Positions 1 to 9,125 of a stretch of DNA of 64,000 nucleotides are shown here, piece by piece; position 1 is the stretch's first letter; each line of letters opens with the position of its first letter. The notes beneath the pieces are model-generated. The model worked only from the letters and a program-made list of their open reading frames with translations. It was not told where the DNA came from and ran no database searches. Position numbers and translations under genes: made by a program. This DNA comes from Leptospira brenneri (lineage in GTDB: Bacteria > Spirochaetota > Leptospiria > Leptospirales > Leptospiraceae), in assembly GCF_002812125.1 (NCBI RefSeq), contig NZ_NPDQ01000002.1, forward strand, positions 496,001-560,000, read 5' to 3'.

Positions 1-1328
1 AACTCTTGTGTTCTTTCTACAACAATGTCTTCTAATCCTTCTTTAAGGATGTTTAACTCTTTGTTCGAAACTTCGAGTTTTTCTTTTAATTTTTCAATAG
101 AGAGGTAGGCTCTGGTAAATCCATAAGAAAGAATGTATCCCTGGAACAAAATGAAACCTAAAAACCCAAAAGGTGTCAGGTTCATCGTGTTGATAACATT
201 GTTTTGATAGAGGATGTCATGAACAACGGTTCCAAAAACAAAACTAAAACCAATCAATGATAGTCCTGCACCCACTGCGTCGGACCGGTAAGCCATAATG
301 ATCGCAATGGTGATCCGAACGCAGACCGAAACTAAAAAGAGTTGGAAAAAATGAATTTTGGCACTAAAAACAGCAACCGGCAAAAATAAGGAAACAAGAA
401 ATGGTGTGATGAGGATATAAAGAACCCACATAGTTCTTTGTCCGACGGTATTGGGAAATACTAACCTGTAGAAGTAAGCAAAAACAATGGTAGCTATGTA
501 GATGGTACCAAATTCTAAACGGATTAAAAAATCCATTGGCATTTCAGGAAATATACTTAGAATATTTCTTTCTCCAATTGTGAGAAGGCGCATAACAATG
601 AGTAGGCTAAAAAGGGAAATAAACAAACTAGCCTTGTCTTGCCTACGCATGACAAATAGTCCCAAATGATACAAGGCCCAAAGGAAAATACTTCCTGCTA
701 AGAAGGAGGTGATTTGATAACTGCGATTGACTTTGTCATATAGCATTCGTCTTTCGCCAAGTTCCATACTTTCCCAAAACCCACCTTTGGAATAATGGAA
801 GTTGGAAATTTCATAAACAATTTCAGTTTCACCGGATAAAGGTTCTAAATCCATAAGAACCGATTTGTAGGAGGGTTCAAAATAATTGGGATTGATTCCA
901 AAGCTACCTTGTTCTACCACTAATTTACCATTGATGTACATTCTATAAGCAGAAGAAAGGTCTAGGTTGTGGAAGGCTAAGGCAGGTGTGTTGGGAGGGA
1001 AAAATACTTTTAACTTATATGTCGCATAACCAAAACCATCGAGGGTCTCGCCAAACCAATCGACACCCTTCCAGTTAGATGGAACTGTTTGGTAGATGTA
1101 TTTGGGTTCTTTCCCAAACTCTGAATCCATTTGGATTCCACTGTTAGTTTGTTTCCAATAAAATTCCCATTCTCCATCAAGATTGATATTCCCATCTTTA
1201 TGAAAGTCCCATGAGGATAAGTCCATCTTTCCTTCTTTAGCGATTGGTTTGTTGCGATTGACTTCCTTACATTGAGACAATCCAAAGATCATGCTGAATA
1301 AGATTAACAAAAAGACTCTTTTCTTCAT
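1..1328 (-). CDS. 7TMR-DISM lipoprotein sensor, C-terminus cut by window edge
   Basis: The frame is open from an ATG at 1326-1328 to the window edge, giving about 442 residues. Residues 1-20 are a lipoprotein signal ending in the lipobox LSQC (Cys20). Residues about 35-185 resemble the jelly-roll ligand-binding domain of 7TMR-DISM receptors (LDGEWEFYW, YRMYINGKLV). About seven hydrophobic segments follow (roughly 200-400), then the start of a coiled coil ending in VVERTQE, the usual linker to a cytoplasmic output domain. That output (kinase, phosphatase or cyclase) lies outside the window. It is the last gene of a minus-strand run, about 50 nt after the radical SAM gene. The receptor class is fairly sure; ligand and output are unknown. 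Confidence 0.8.
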   Translation of the reverse strand, partial: MKKRVFLLILFSMIFGLSQCKEVNRNKPIAKEGKMDLSSWDFHKDGNINLDGEWEFYWKQTNSGIQMDSEFGKEPKYIYQTVPSNWKGVDWFGETLDGFGYATYKLKVFFPPNTPALAFHNLDLSSAYRMYINGKLVVEQGSFGINPNYFEPSYKSVLMDLEPLSGETEIVYEISNFHYSKGGFWESMELGERRMLYDKVNRSYQITSFLAGSIFLWALYHLGLFVMRRQDKASLFISLFSLLIVMRLLTIGERNILSIFPEMPMDFLIRLEFGTIYIATIVFAYFYRLVFPNTVGQRTMWVLYILITPFLVSLFLPVAVFSAKIHFFQLFLVSVCVRITIAIIMAYRSDAVGAGLSLIGFSFVFGTVVHDILYQNNVINTMNLTPFGFLGFILFQGYILSYGFTRAYLSIEKLKEKLEVSNKELNILKEGLEDIVVERTQE

Positions 1329-1378
1329 AGGTAGGCTACTAAGATTAAGAACTAGTGATGGAAAAGAAAAGGAAAAAT

Positions 1379-2377
1379 TCAAGAATAACTGACTTTTATT
1401 TGAGAAGGAGAAAAATGTTTTTGGAGTGCTCCTGACATAAGATTTAAAATTTCTTCTGTTTCTAATTGAGAATAGGAAACGATTTTATCTTTTTTTTCAA
1501 AATCATGAAATAAAATGGAAGAGTCCTTTCTGACATCCACCATCCTCTTCAAAAAGTCAATATTCATCCTAAATCCGCCAATACTAATGTCAAGAATGCC
1601 TTCTAGATTTAGTTCTTTCCCTAATATATCAGCTAACGATTGGTAATGGGTTCGCCAATCAGGAACTTGAAGGATGGGATCAATACAAATTCGAACCTTC
1701 CATCCATCGTTAATGGCCTGTTTTATGGCCTTTAGTCTGGCTTCCAAAGAGGGAGTTCCATGTTCAATAGCTTTGCTCACTGCTTGGGGGCTTAAGGTCC
1801 AAGCCAGGATCACATTGGGATTAGGAGGTATTTTAGCAATTTGACTGTAGTTAGTTGACTTGGTTCTGATTTCTAAACTTAAATTTGGTTCGGTCTTTGC
1901 AAATTCCAACCATGCTTTGGTTGCAGGAAAAAAAGATTCTAAGGCCAAAAGGTCTGTATCGTAGGATAAAGCAAGGTAAAGTGACTTATTTTTTTCTAAA
2001 AACTCTTTTGTGGCAGTAAAAAAATCTTCCCAATTGACAAACAACACAAGATTGGCGGAAGGAAACATCCCTTGTAAGTAACAATATTCGCAATCATAAA
2101 TACAATTAAGTGCTAATGTATTATAATAAAAATGTGGATTAGAAAAATTAGGTGCAAATCCGCTCCCAGGATACAAAAAATGTTCTTTTTTTTCGGCGAG
2201 GATGAGTTTGGGAGTTTCTTTTTGGATTCGAAAGTTTTGAGAATTTCGGTTAAAACTATCTTTATAATGCCTGATAGGAATCTTTACCGCATTTGGAAAT
2301 CGACTTAAAATTTCTTTGGTTCTGAAATGATCTTTAATACTTTCTTCAATATAAATATGAGAAAAAGATTTAAACAT
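1379..2377 (-). CDS. Spore photoproduct lyase-like radical SAM protein
   Basis: A radical SAM enzyme with the Cx3Cx2C iron-sulfur motif CIYDCEYC followed by Tyr-Leu-Gln, the arrangement of spore photoproduct lyase (SPL). The ATG at 2375-2377 is preferred over the one at 2398. It has GGAGAG about 10 nt upstream and puts the cluster cysteines at 92, 96 and 99, close to their places in Bacillus-type SPL. The gene overlaps the end of the upstream nucleosidase gene by 8 nt. Where SPL has the hydrogen-donor Cys in a CTSD motif, this protein appears to read SYDTD, so it may not do the classical thymine-dimer repair. The host does not make endospores. Family is confident; substrate is open. Confidence 0.8.
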   Translation of the reverse strand: MFKSFSHIYIEESIKDHFRTKEILSRFPNAVKIPIRHYKDSFNRNSQNFRIQKETPKLILAEKKEHFLYPGSGFAPNFSNPHFYYNTLALNCIYDCEYCYLQGMFPSANLVLFVNWEDFFTATKEFLEKNKSLYLALSYDTDLLALESFFPATKAWLEFAKTEPNLSLEIRTKSTNYSQIAKIPPNPNVILAWTLSPQAVSKAIEHGTPSLEARLKAIKQAINDGWKVRICIDPILQVPDWRTHYQSLADILGKELNLEGILDISIGGFRMNIDFLKRMVDVRKDSSILFHDFEKKDKIVSYSQLETEEILNLMSGALQKHFSPSQIKVSYS

Positions 2378-3236
2378 GGAGGGCAGCTCTCCACTCATCT
2401 AGGTAATTTTTGAGATCTGTTTTTGATTTTAAATTTGCCTTAGCATTTTCTTCGGGGAGAGGGAGGGGTTTGTTTGGATTTCTCAATCGGAAAAAACGAA
2501 CCGATTTTTTCAGATCATGTTTCATCGTTTCAGTGAGGCGGATATTTTGAATGAAGGTTTCGACGTTTGGCCAGTCAGTGGTTTCCACTTCATCAGATTG
2601 AATCCAAGGTAGAGGGGATGTCCATTCTTCAAATAAATTTTCGCTGACTTTAGACATCATCACTTCCACATCTTCCGATTGGCAAAATTTTCCTTCCAAA
2701 TGGTCGGATACAATTTTTCCAAGTGTTATATTTTCTAATGGAAAATAAAGAGAGGCCGCTTCGAAAAAACCAGATCCTTCCATATCAACCAAATGAATGC
2801 CATTTAACTCTTCTTTTGTGAGAGATTGAAATCGATCTAAATTTTTTTCTTTAGTGATGGGTCTATCAAAGGTTGTGAGAGTCGTTTCTTTTATAAACTC
2901 AGACTTTAAAATTCTGTCAGGGTAATGATCTCTTTTAGAACCCCAGTCAGTAATTTTATGAATCCAAAAAAAATCACCTAATGAAAGTTCTGGATTTGTG
3001 GCTCCAGCAATTCCTAAGTTCCAAACTTTCATTTGGTTTCGTTCTGATTTGGAAATAAGATGTGCAAATTCGGAAACTGCCAAAGCCATAGAAAGTTTCC
3101 CTGTACCTGAAATGATAATATAATGAGAGTTTTTTTGAAAGATCCGAAATTTCCCCGTATAAGATAAGGGTTTTGCCTGTAAACGTTCTAGCCATGGTTT
3201 GGCTTCAGAAAGAACAGCGAAAAACAGTGCAGACAT
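2370..3236 (-). CDS. MTA/SAH nucleosidase-like protein (PNP_UDP_1 fold)
   Basis: A 288-residue protein of the nucleoside phosphorylase/nucleosidase superfamily. Visible signatures are an N-terminal ISGTGK loop, NLGIAGA, the MEGSG segment whose Glu binds the ribose in MTA/SAH nucleosidases, and VSDHLEG, matching the catalytic Asp segment. About 80 extra C-terminal residues have no recognised domain. The gene is upstream of and overlaps the SPL-like radical SAM gene. Since 5'-deoxyadenosine is a by-product of radical SAM catalysis and a substrate of MTA/SAH nucleosidases, the protein may clear it; that is inference. Its start is only 27 nt from the divergent peroxidase start. Confidence 0.7.
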   Translation of the reverse strand: MSALFFAVLSEAKPWLERLQAKPLSYTGKFRIFQKNSHYIIISGTGKLSMALAVSEFAHLISKSERNQMKVWNLGIAGATNPELSLGDFFWIHKITDWGSKRDHYPDRILKSEFIKETTLTTFDRPITKEKNLDRFQSLTKEELNGIHLVDMEGSGFFEAASLYFPLENITLGKIVSDHLEGKFCQSEDVEVMMSKVSENLFEEWTSPLPWIQSDEVETTDWPNVETFIQNIRLTETMKHDLKKSVRFFRLRNPNKPLPLPEENAKANLKSKTDLKNYLDEWRAALHV

Positions 3237-3263
3237 AGTCTAAACATGAAACAGGGGGGTTCC

Positions 3264-3806
3264 ATGCAAAGAAAAGTTTTGTTTGCTATATTTCTCTTTA
3301 TGAGTTTTCATATCTATGCCGGAGGAAAAAAGATGTCATTCCATGATTTTAAATCTGTATCCATCCAAGGAAAGGATGTTTCCCTTTCCGAATACAAGGG
3401 TCATCCCGTTTTAGTTGTCAACGTAGCATCTAAGTGTGGTTATACGCCACAATATGAAGGTCTAGAAAAAATCCATCAAACCTACAAAGACAAAGGATTA
3501 AAAGTAGTTGGGTTCCCTTCGAATGATTTTGGTGGCCAGGAACCAGGATCCGAATCTCAAATTGCTGAGTTTTGCAAACTCAACTTTGGGGTGAGTTTTG
3601 ATCTTATGAAAAAAACCAAAGTTTTAGGTGGAGATAAAGATCCAATTTATCAATTTCTAACCGAGAACGCTAAAGACAAAGGCGATGTAAAATGGAACTT
3701 TGAAAAATTCTTAATCGATAAAAATGGGAATGTTGTTGGACGGTTTCCATCAGGAACCAAACCAGAAAGTGCGGAGTTAAAACAAGCCATTGAAAACCTT
3801 CTTTAG
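3264..3806 (+). CDS. Exported glutathione/thioredoxin peroxidase (GPx family)
   Basis: GPx-family peroxidase of 180 residues that reduces hydroperoxides. The motifs NVASKCGYTPQ (peroxidatic Cys58, Cys not selenocysteine), FPSNDFGGQEPG and WNFEKFL are all present. The ATG at 3264 is preferred over 3246 because AGGGGGG lies 5 nt upstream of it. Residues 1-20 form a signal peptide (FAIFLFMSFHIYA), so the enzyme is probably periplasmic. A second Cys (EFCKLNFG) fits a thioredoxin-dependent mechanism. Its last 17 nt overlap the ChaN-like gene, so the two are likely translated together. Confidence 0.88.
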   Translation: MQRKVLFAIFLFMSFHIYAGGKKMSFHDFKSVSIQGKDVSLSEYKGHPVLVVNVASKCGYTPQYEGLEKIHQTYKDKGLKVVGFPSNDFGGQEPGSESQIAEFCKLNFGVSFDLMKKTKVLGGDKDPIYQFLTENAKDKGDVKWNFEKFLIDKNGNVVGRFPSGTKPESAELKQAIENLL

Positions 3807-4653
3807 TCGATTTGTTTTTTCTTTTTTAGTCCTTTCTGGTTTTGTTATTTCTGCTGAAGAGAATCCACCGCCCGTACAAATTGTTCGAACGGCGACAATG
3901 GAAACTGTTTCTATCGCGGACATTGTTAAAGAAACTTCTAAATACAATGTTATCATTTTTGGAGAAGAACATGATAACGGAGATCTCCATCGTTTTTATG
4001 ATACTTTATTTAAAAGTATAGCTGATTTAGAACCTACTTCTTTATCTTTGGAAATGTTGGAGAAAGACCAACAAAACTTAGTGAATGAATTTTTACAAGG
4101 GAGCATTACGGAAGCTCATTTTCTTTCTTCTGTTTCTTATTGGAAATCTTTTAAAACGGATTATTTACCTTTGGTATCCATTGCCAAAGAAAAAAAATGT
4201 AACGTGATTGCTGCCAATCCTCCGAGACGGTATGTGAATTCGATTTCGAGAAAGGGTTTATCTGCGTATCGCGAGTTTTCTGATTCTGCCATCCAATACC
4301 TCCCTCCGGCTTATAGTTTAGAAAAATATTTAACCGAAGATTACAAACAAAGGTTAACGGCATTATTTGCGGAGGGTCATGGAGCAGGGCATGGTTCGGG
4401 CTACATGGTTCTTGGCCAAGCCACTTGGGACCAAGGAATGGCGGAATCCATTTCTCGAGAATTCTACAAAACGGGGAAGAGGGTGGTTCACTTAAATGGG
4501 CGTTTTCATTCGGATAGAAAGGGTGGAGTTGTCCACAGGCTCCGAGAAATGGGGCTTTCTGTCTTAGTGATCTCTGGATTTGTTAAGGACCGGGAAGAGA
4601 GCCGAGAATTTGTGAAAATCGCTGATTTTGTAATTTTAACAAACGGCCGATAA
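3790..4653 (+). CDS. ChaN-like (Cofac_haem_bdg) exported protein
   Basis: A 287-residue protein of the ChaN/DUF399 family, linked to haem binding and iron acquisition in Campylobacter-type homologues. The core motif GEEHDNGDLHRF is at residues 58-69, with paired histidines, and the later segment LNGRFHSD matches the family's second His motif. Residues 1-22 are a signal peptide without a lipobox Cys. The start is TTG at 3790, inside the end of the peroxidase gene; GGAG lies 13 nt upstream and no better start keeps the signal peptide. Haem binding itself is inferred from the family. Confidence 0.75.
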   Translation: MKTFFSRFVFSFLVLSGFVISAEENPPPVQIVRTATMETVSIADIVKETSKYNVIIFGEEHDNGDLHRFYDTLFKSIADLEPTSLSLEMLEKDQQNLVNEFLQGSITEAHFLSSVSYWKSFKTDYLPLVSIAKEKKCNVIAANPPRRYVNSISRKGLSAYREFSDSAIQYLPPAYSLEKYLTEDYKQRLTALFAEGHGAGHGSGYMVLGQATWDQGMAESISREFYKTGKRVVHLNGRFHSDRKGGVVHRLREMGLSVLVISGFVKDREESREFVKIADFVILTNGR

Positions 4654-4668
4654 GAATAGGGAGAACCT

Positions 4669-7266
4669 ATGTCGGCCCCTTCTCTCAAATACCTTTGTCC
4701 ACACTGTCAAAAAGCATCGCGTTTGCCAGAACCTTTGCCCAAAGAAGGTAAGTTTCAGCTAACGTGTGCTCATTGTAGTGAGAAGGTAATACTTAATTTT
4801 TCTGACTATCGTTTTGAGATTTTACAAGTTGTTCCTAAGGAAACGCCTGAAAAAGTTTCTGAACCTGCCCAGACATTTCAGCCTTTTCGAATTCCCATTC
4901 CTGAAGCGACAAAAACAGATTCTAGGAGAGATAATTCCGGATATAAGTCGAAACCATTTTGGGAACGTAAAGTGGTTTTCGAAAGAGAACCTGAAACGAG
5001 GACATTCAAACCCAAACCACTCAAACAAAGACTCATCAGTAATGGACGAAGTAAGTCCCCCAGATTTTCCTATCTAAAACTTGCGTTCACAGCCACTTCG
5101 GTTTGTTTGTTTTTATTCATCCTTGGATTCTCTTATTTTGTTGCGGGAGTGCTTGCGACTAAAAAAGAAGTGCCTCTGTATTTGGAATCTCTTTCGAAAA
5201 ACATCCCCACTAAAATTTTGGATCGTAACGGACAAATGGTAAGTGAAATTTTTCAGAAAAGAACTTCCACCTTACGTTTGCAAGATTATCCAGAAGATAT
5301 GATCTCGATCCTTTTGAATATTGAAGATCAAAAGTTTTTCTTTCATGGAGGGATTGATTATTCAGCGATCCTTCGTGCCTTTTTTAAAAACGTCATTAAC
5401 TTAAGTTATAAACAAGGTGCCTCCACGATTACACAACAGTTGGCTCGGATTATTTTAGACGATCGTCGCAAAAGTTTGAACAGAAAGTGGCGAGAGGCAC
5501 AATTAGCCTTTGCTTTAGAGTCAGTGCTCACCAAAGAACAAATATTAGAAACGTATATGAACCATGTTTATTTGGGGCATGGTGCTTTTGGATTTGGAGA
5601 AGGGGTTAAGTTTTATTTTCAAAAAAATCCAATGGAACTTAGTAAAGAAGAAATGGTTTTACTAGCATCTCTTCCTTCTGCTCCTAATAAATATTCACCG
5701 TTAAAAAATCCGGAAGATTCTTATTCTCGTGTCCGTGCCATTTTACAGATGTTTCGAAATCGTGGAATATATCCCAATCTAGATCGAGAGAAGTTTGTTA
5801 GTTTTTATCATAATCTTTCCACTCGCTCTCCCAATGAAACTGTTTTTGGTTCTAGGCAAGACATTGCACCGTACGTAACAGAACATGTTCGGGGAATTTT
5901 ATCTTCTCTTGAAGGGGATAAAAATATTTACGAAAGTGGTGGTTATACCGTTGAAACCACATTGGACCGCGGGGCACAGGAACTCATTGGTCCTATGGTT
6001 CGAGAGTATTTGAGTCGAAATCGTAAGTCAGGAAGAATCCAAAAAAAACGAGTCCGCGTCAAACCTGAATCCCCAATGGATTTAGCATTCAGACAAAAGA
6101 TGGAAGAAGTTTCTATCTTAAACGAAATGGTTTGGAACACAGAAAGTTTAGAATCAGAAAAAGATACAAGTTCTGTCCAAGCTGCTGTTGTAGGGATTCA
6201 ACCAAACACGGGTCAGGTTTTATTTTTACATGGTGGGGAAGAATTTAACTCACAAAACCAATTCAACCGGGCCACACAGATGCGTAGACAAACTGGAAGT
6301 TCCATCAAAGCAGTGTTATACGCATCCGCGATTGATGCTGGTGTGATTCAATCGGGAACAAGAATTTTAGATGCACCACTTTATTACCGTGGTGGTGGGG
6401 GTAAAGAGTGGGCTCCTGAAAACTTGGGGGGAAGTTTTGATGGAGAAATCTCTTTACGGACGGCCATTGTAAAATCGAAAAACACAGCTGCGGTTCAAGT
6501 TGCTGAACGATTGGGAAGTGCAGGGATTGAACGTTATTTCACAAAATATTTTTTTCCAAATGATACAGAGAAAAAAAATAGATATCGAGGGGATTTGTCT
6601 CTGGCACTTGGGACTTTAGAAATTTCTCCTTTAGAGATGGCATCTGCCTTTACTGGTTTTGTCAACCAAGGTACAGTGAAACGTCCTTATCTCATCCAAA
6701 GGATCAAAAATTCGAAAGGGATGGTTTTGTATGAAGTGGGTGGTTCTGACGAATTTAAATTAAAATTACCACCAGAAAGACAAGTGATCCGACCAGACAC
6801 AGCCGAAGTGATGGTATCATTACTCAGAGACAGTGGTCGTGCGAGTGGAGTGCGAGGTGGTGGTTATGCGGGTGATCTCATTGGAAAAACAGGAACCACA
6901 AATGATTATAAAGATGCGTGGTTTGTGGGAGCAAGGCCCGACTTAGCTTTAGCAGTTTGGATTGGTTACGACAATCCAAAGTTTGGAATGGGGCCGAGTG
7001 GACTTGGTGGGGCAGTGGCAGCACCACTTTGGGGAGAGATTGTTTCTTCGATTGATAAAAAAAATATCATTCCTAAAATTCAATTCAGCCAACCGGTGTA
7101 TGCAAAATCATATAAAATCTGTTCTTTGACCGGAAAACAAGCGGGTACGAATTGTCCAGTGACAAACGAACTATATCTTTCTGATTATCCTCCTGAAGGA
7201 ATTTGTACAGAAGATCATAAGGCAACGCACTCAGAGAACAAAGATTTAATGAAAGGATTGTATTAG
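4669..7266 (+). CDS. Class A penicillin-binding protein with N-terminal zinc ribbon
   Basis: Bifunctional peptidoglycan synthase of 865 residues. Residues 8-45 form a cytoplasmic zinc ribbon of MJ0042 type (CPHC...CAHC), followed by a basic, Pro-rich linker and one membrane helix at about 138-165. The GT51 glycosyltransferase follows, with catalytic Glu219 in EDQKFF and the GASTITQQ motif. The transpeptidase has SxxK at Ser544 (SSIK), SxN at 603-605 (SKN) and KTG at 740-742. A Cys-containing tail (CSLTGKQAGTNC) ends the protein. GGGAG 6 nt upstream supports the ATG. All catalytic residues are intact. The zinc ribbon is unusual for this family and could sense or bind a cytoplasmic partner. Confidence 0.93.
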   Translation: MSAPSLKYLCPHCQKASRLPEPLPKEGKFQLTCAHCSEKVILNFSDYRFEILQVVPKETPEKVSEPAQTFQPFRIPIPEATKTDSRRDNSGYKSKPFWERKVVFEREPETRTFKPKPLKQRLISNGRSKSPRFSYLKLAFTATSVCLFLFILGFSYFVAGVLATKKEVPLYLESLSKNIPTKILDRNGQMVSEIFQKRTSTLRLQDYPEDMISILLNIEDQKFFFHGGIDYSAILRAFFKNVINLSYKQGASTITQQLARIILDDRRKSLNRKWREAQLAFALESVLTKEQILETYMNHVYLGHGAFGFGEGVKFYFQKNPMELSKEEMVLLASLPSAPNKYSPLKNPEDSYSRVRAILQMFRNRGIYPNLDREKFVSFYHNLSTRSPNETVFGSRQDIAPYVTEHVRGILSSLEGDKNIYESGGYTVETTLDRGAQELIGPMVREYLSRNRKSGRIQKKRVRVKPESPMDLAFRQKMEEVSILNEMVWNTESLESEKDTSSVQAAVVGIQPNTGQVLFLHGGEEFNSQNQFNRATQMRRQTGSSIKAVLYASAIDAGVIQSGTRILDAPLYYRGGGGKEWAPENLGGSFDGEISLRTAIVKSKNTAAVQVAERLGSAGIERYFTKYFFPNDTEKKNRYRGDLSLALGTLEISPLEMASAFTGFVNQGTVKRPYLIQRIKNSKGMVLYEVGGSDEFKLKLPPERQVIRPDTAEVMVSLLRDSGRASGVRGGGYAGDLIGKTGTTNDYKDAWFVGARPDLALAVWIGYDNPKFGMGPSGLGGAVAAPLWGEIVSSIDKKNIIPKIQFSQPVYAKSYKICSLTGKQAGTNCPVTNELYLSDYPPEGICTEDHKATHSENKDLMKGLY

Positions 7267-8232
7267 ATGAAAATTTTTCACTTAACATTCGTTCGTTTTT
7301 TTTTGATTCTGTTTTTATTTTCTTCATCGGTCTCTGCCAATTCCTATTATGAAGAAGGGTATGAGATGGAACAATTGAATACTCTTTTTGCCATTTCTTT
7401 GTATGAAAAAGCTTTAACTCAGAAACCATCTGGGAAACTACAAAAGGCTGTAGTCTCTCGACTTTTCTTTTTGTATAAAAAACATGGTAAACTTTTAGAT
7501 GCTTTATTTTTAGGAAGTAAGTTTCCTTCTCTCATCCCTTCCAAGGAAAGAAGTTGGATTTGGTCTCATTTAGCAGAGATTTATAAACCAATCGGTGTTT
7601 CTGAGCTTTCAGCAACCTATGTCCATGCATCAAAGGCTTCTGCTGATAAATTTACGGAACTATCCGAACATTTGAAATCATCCAACTCACAAAAGTTATA
7701 TGAATTTGCTTCCATTATTCTTTTGAAACGAAAACAATATAAAGTGATTTTATCAATTTATGCAGAAAACCCATCTATGGCGAAAACTCCATTATTCATA
7801 GGAATTTCTGAGTTTAAAATTGGGGCTGATTCCGGTAAGGAATTTTTAAAAACTATTTTAGGCGAATCAGAAACAGAACGATCCGACCAAGAGAAGTCGG
7901 ACATTTTATATTTGATGGGTGTGTATTACCGCCAAACTAAGGAATATGATCTTTCTGCACGTTATTTTCGAATGAGTGGAAGTTTTGGATCCAAACCGAG
8001 AGCTGATCTAGAAACTACCAAATCTCTTGTGATCCAAGGGAATACAAAAGAAATGTGTACTACTTTTAAGTTTGGTAATTCTTCTACTGATGAAATCGAA
8101 ACTCTTTTGCATTATTATTGTTCTCCGAGCGCCAATCCATCTTGGAAACCGTATGAACCAAGCATTCGTATCTTAGCAGAAAGAGAAGGAAATGAATTCC
8201 TAAATTCACTTTTTCCTGGGACAAATCAATGA
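7267..8232 (+). CDS. Exported protein with TPR-like helical repeats, unknown function
   Basis: A 321-residue protein starting at the base after the PBP stop codon. It has a signal peptide (residues 1-24, ending SVSA) and a mature part rich in helical pairs; the clearest TPR-like stretch is YLMGVYYRQTKEYDLSARYF near residues 220-240. A Cys pair near the C-terminus may be oxidised. No enzyme motif is visible. Position between the PBP and another secreted protein suggests a periplasmic role linked to the cell wall, which is inference from context only. Confidence 0.6.
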   Translation: MKIFHLTFVRFFLILFLFSSSVSANSYYEEGYEMEQLNTLFAISLYEKALTQKPSGKLQKAVVSRLFFLYKKHGKLLDALFLGSKFPSLIPSKERSWIWSHLAEIYKPIGVSELSATYVHASKASADKFTELSEHLKSSNSQKLYEFASIILLKRKQYKVILSIYAENPSMAKTPLFIGISEFKIGADSGKEFLKTILGESETERSDQEKSDILYLMGVYYRQTKEYDLSARYFRMSGSFGSKPRADLETTKSLVIQGNTKEMCTTFKFGNSSTDEIETLLHYYCSPSANPSWKPYEPSIRILAEREGNEFLNSLFPGTNQ

Positions 8233-8702
8233 AATTTTTATCATATCGATCCCTTTGTTTGATAAGGTTTTCTGTGGCCTTCTTTTTATTTTCCACATAT
8301 CCTTTGTTATCGAATTTTTTAGTCACACCAGAACAGAGTTTACGATTAGACCTTGGTGGGGTTTCCAGAGATCAAATTCGTTTTTGCAAACAAAAATCAG
8401 TTCAAGTATTTGGTCGGAATGGGATTGCTCCATCAAATACTTGCCAGTATCTTTCTTTAGCGGAGGTTAGTTTAGATAGTTTTTTTACAGAAGAACTCAC
8501 CGACACAGAAGAAACACAATGGGCTTTCTATGATGGATCTGGAAAACAAATTTTTCCTACCGTCTCTTGGGAAGGCCAAGAGACTTCTTTTTTAGTGTCA
8601 GTGGTTCGCTCCAAACGAGGTCAGTTTGGAGTTCAAGTACAAAGAAAGAAAGACGGAGCCTATTTTTTCTATAGAACCAAGATGCAGAACTGGTTGATTT
8701 AA
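8229..8702 (+). CDS. Small exported protein, unknown function
   Basis: A 157-residue protein whose ATG overlaps the preceding stop codon (ATGA at 8229-8232), so it is translationally coupled to the TPR-like gene. The first 30 residues contain a basic start and a long hydrophobic stretch typical of a signal peptide. The mature part has two cysteines (RFCKQ and NTCQY) that could form a disulfide, and a beta-rich, Gln/Arg-rich C-terminal half. I do not recognise a family. It ends the operon that begins with the peroxidase and faces a convergent gene 10 nt away. Confidence 0.55.
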   Translation: MKFLSYRSLCLIRFSVAFFLFSTYPLLSNFLVTPEQSLRLDLGGVSRDQIRFCKQKSVQVFGRNGIAPSNTCQYLSLAEVSLDSFFTEELTDTEETQWAFYDGSGKQIFPTVSWEGQETSFLVSVVRSKRGQFGVQVQRKKDGAYFFYRTKMQNWLI

Positions 8703-8712
8703 GTATTTCGAC

Positions 8713-9117
8713 TTACTTTGTCGTCATTTCCTTTTGTCTTAAAAATTGTAAAATCCATATCACAATAGGCAAACTCAATTCTAAAACTACATAAACATAG
8801 AGCCTAGTTTCTGTTGGAATTCCCACCGTTGTCATCGAAATCACGCGACCGATTCCTGAAATGAAAACAGCAGCACCCATAACATAGATAAGATCTCCTT
8901 GTTTACGAATAGTAACTGCCACCCACAATGCAATGAGGCCCGCACCGAGAAGAATCCCGGCTAAGTAACGATAGACGTTATCTGCATAAGGAGTCACTGC
9001 CGTTCCTTCAGGCAGAATCAGGGAAACACCTTTGATCAAATTGGTAATTCCACCGGAAAGACCAATGAGAAACACAAGGAAAAATAGGATCTGTAGGATT
9101 CTTTCTTTTTTACTCAT
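8713..9117 (-). CDS. DUF4345-like four-helix membrane protein
   Basis: A 134-residue integral membrane protein with four predicted helices (about 9-29, 48-69, 76-96 and 105-124). The pattern RYLAGILLGAGL, followed by GDLIYVMGAAVFISGIGR, is that of the DUF4345 family, whose role is not known. It is a single gene, convergent with the secreted-protein gene and divergent from the lipoprotein array. There is no clear ribosome binding site; a promoter-like sequence just upstream suggests a leaderless transcript. Confidence 0.65.
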   Translation of the reverse strand: MSKKERILQILFFLVFLIGLSGGITNLIKGVSLILPEGTAVTPYADNVYRYLAGILLGAGLIALWVAVTIRKQGDLIYVMGAAVFISGIGRVISMTTVGIPTETRLYVYVVLELSLPIVIWILQFLRQKEMTTK

Positions 9118-9125
9118 TTGCGCCT

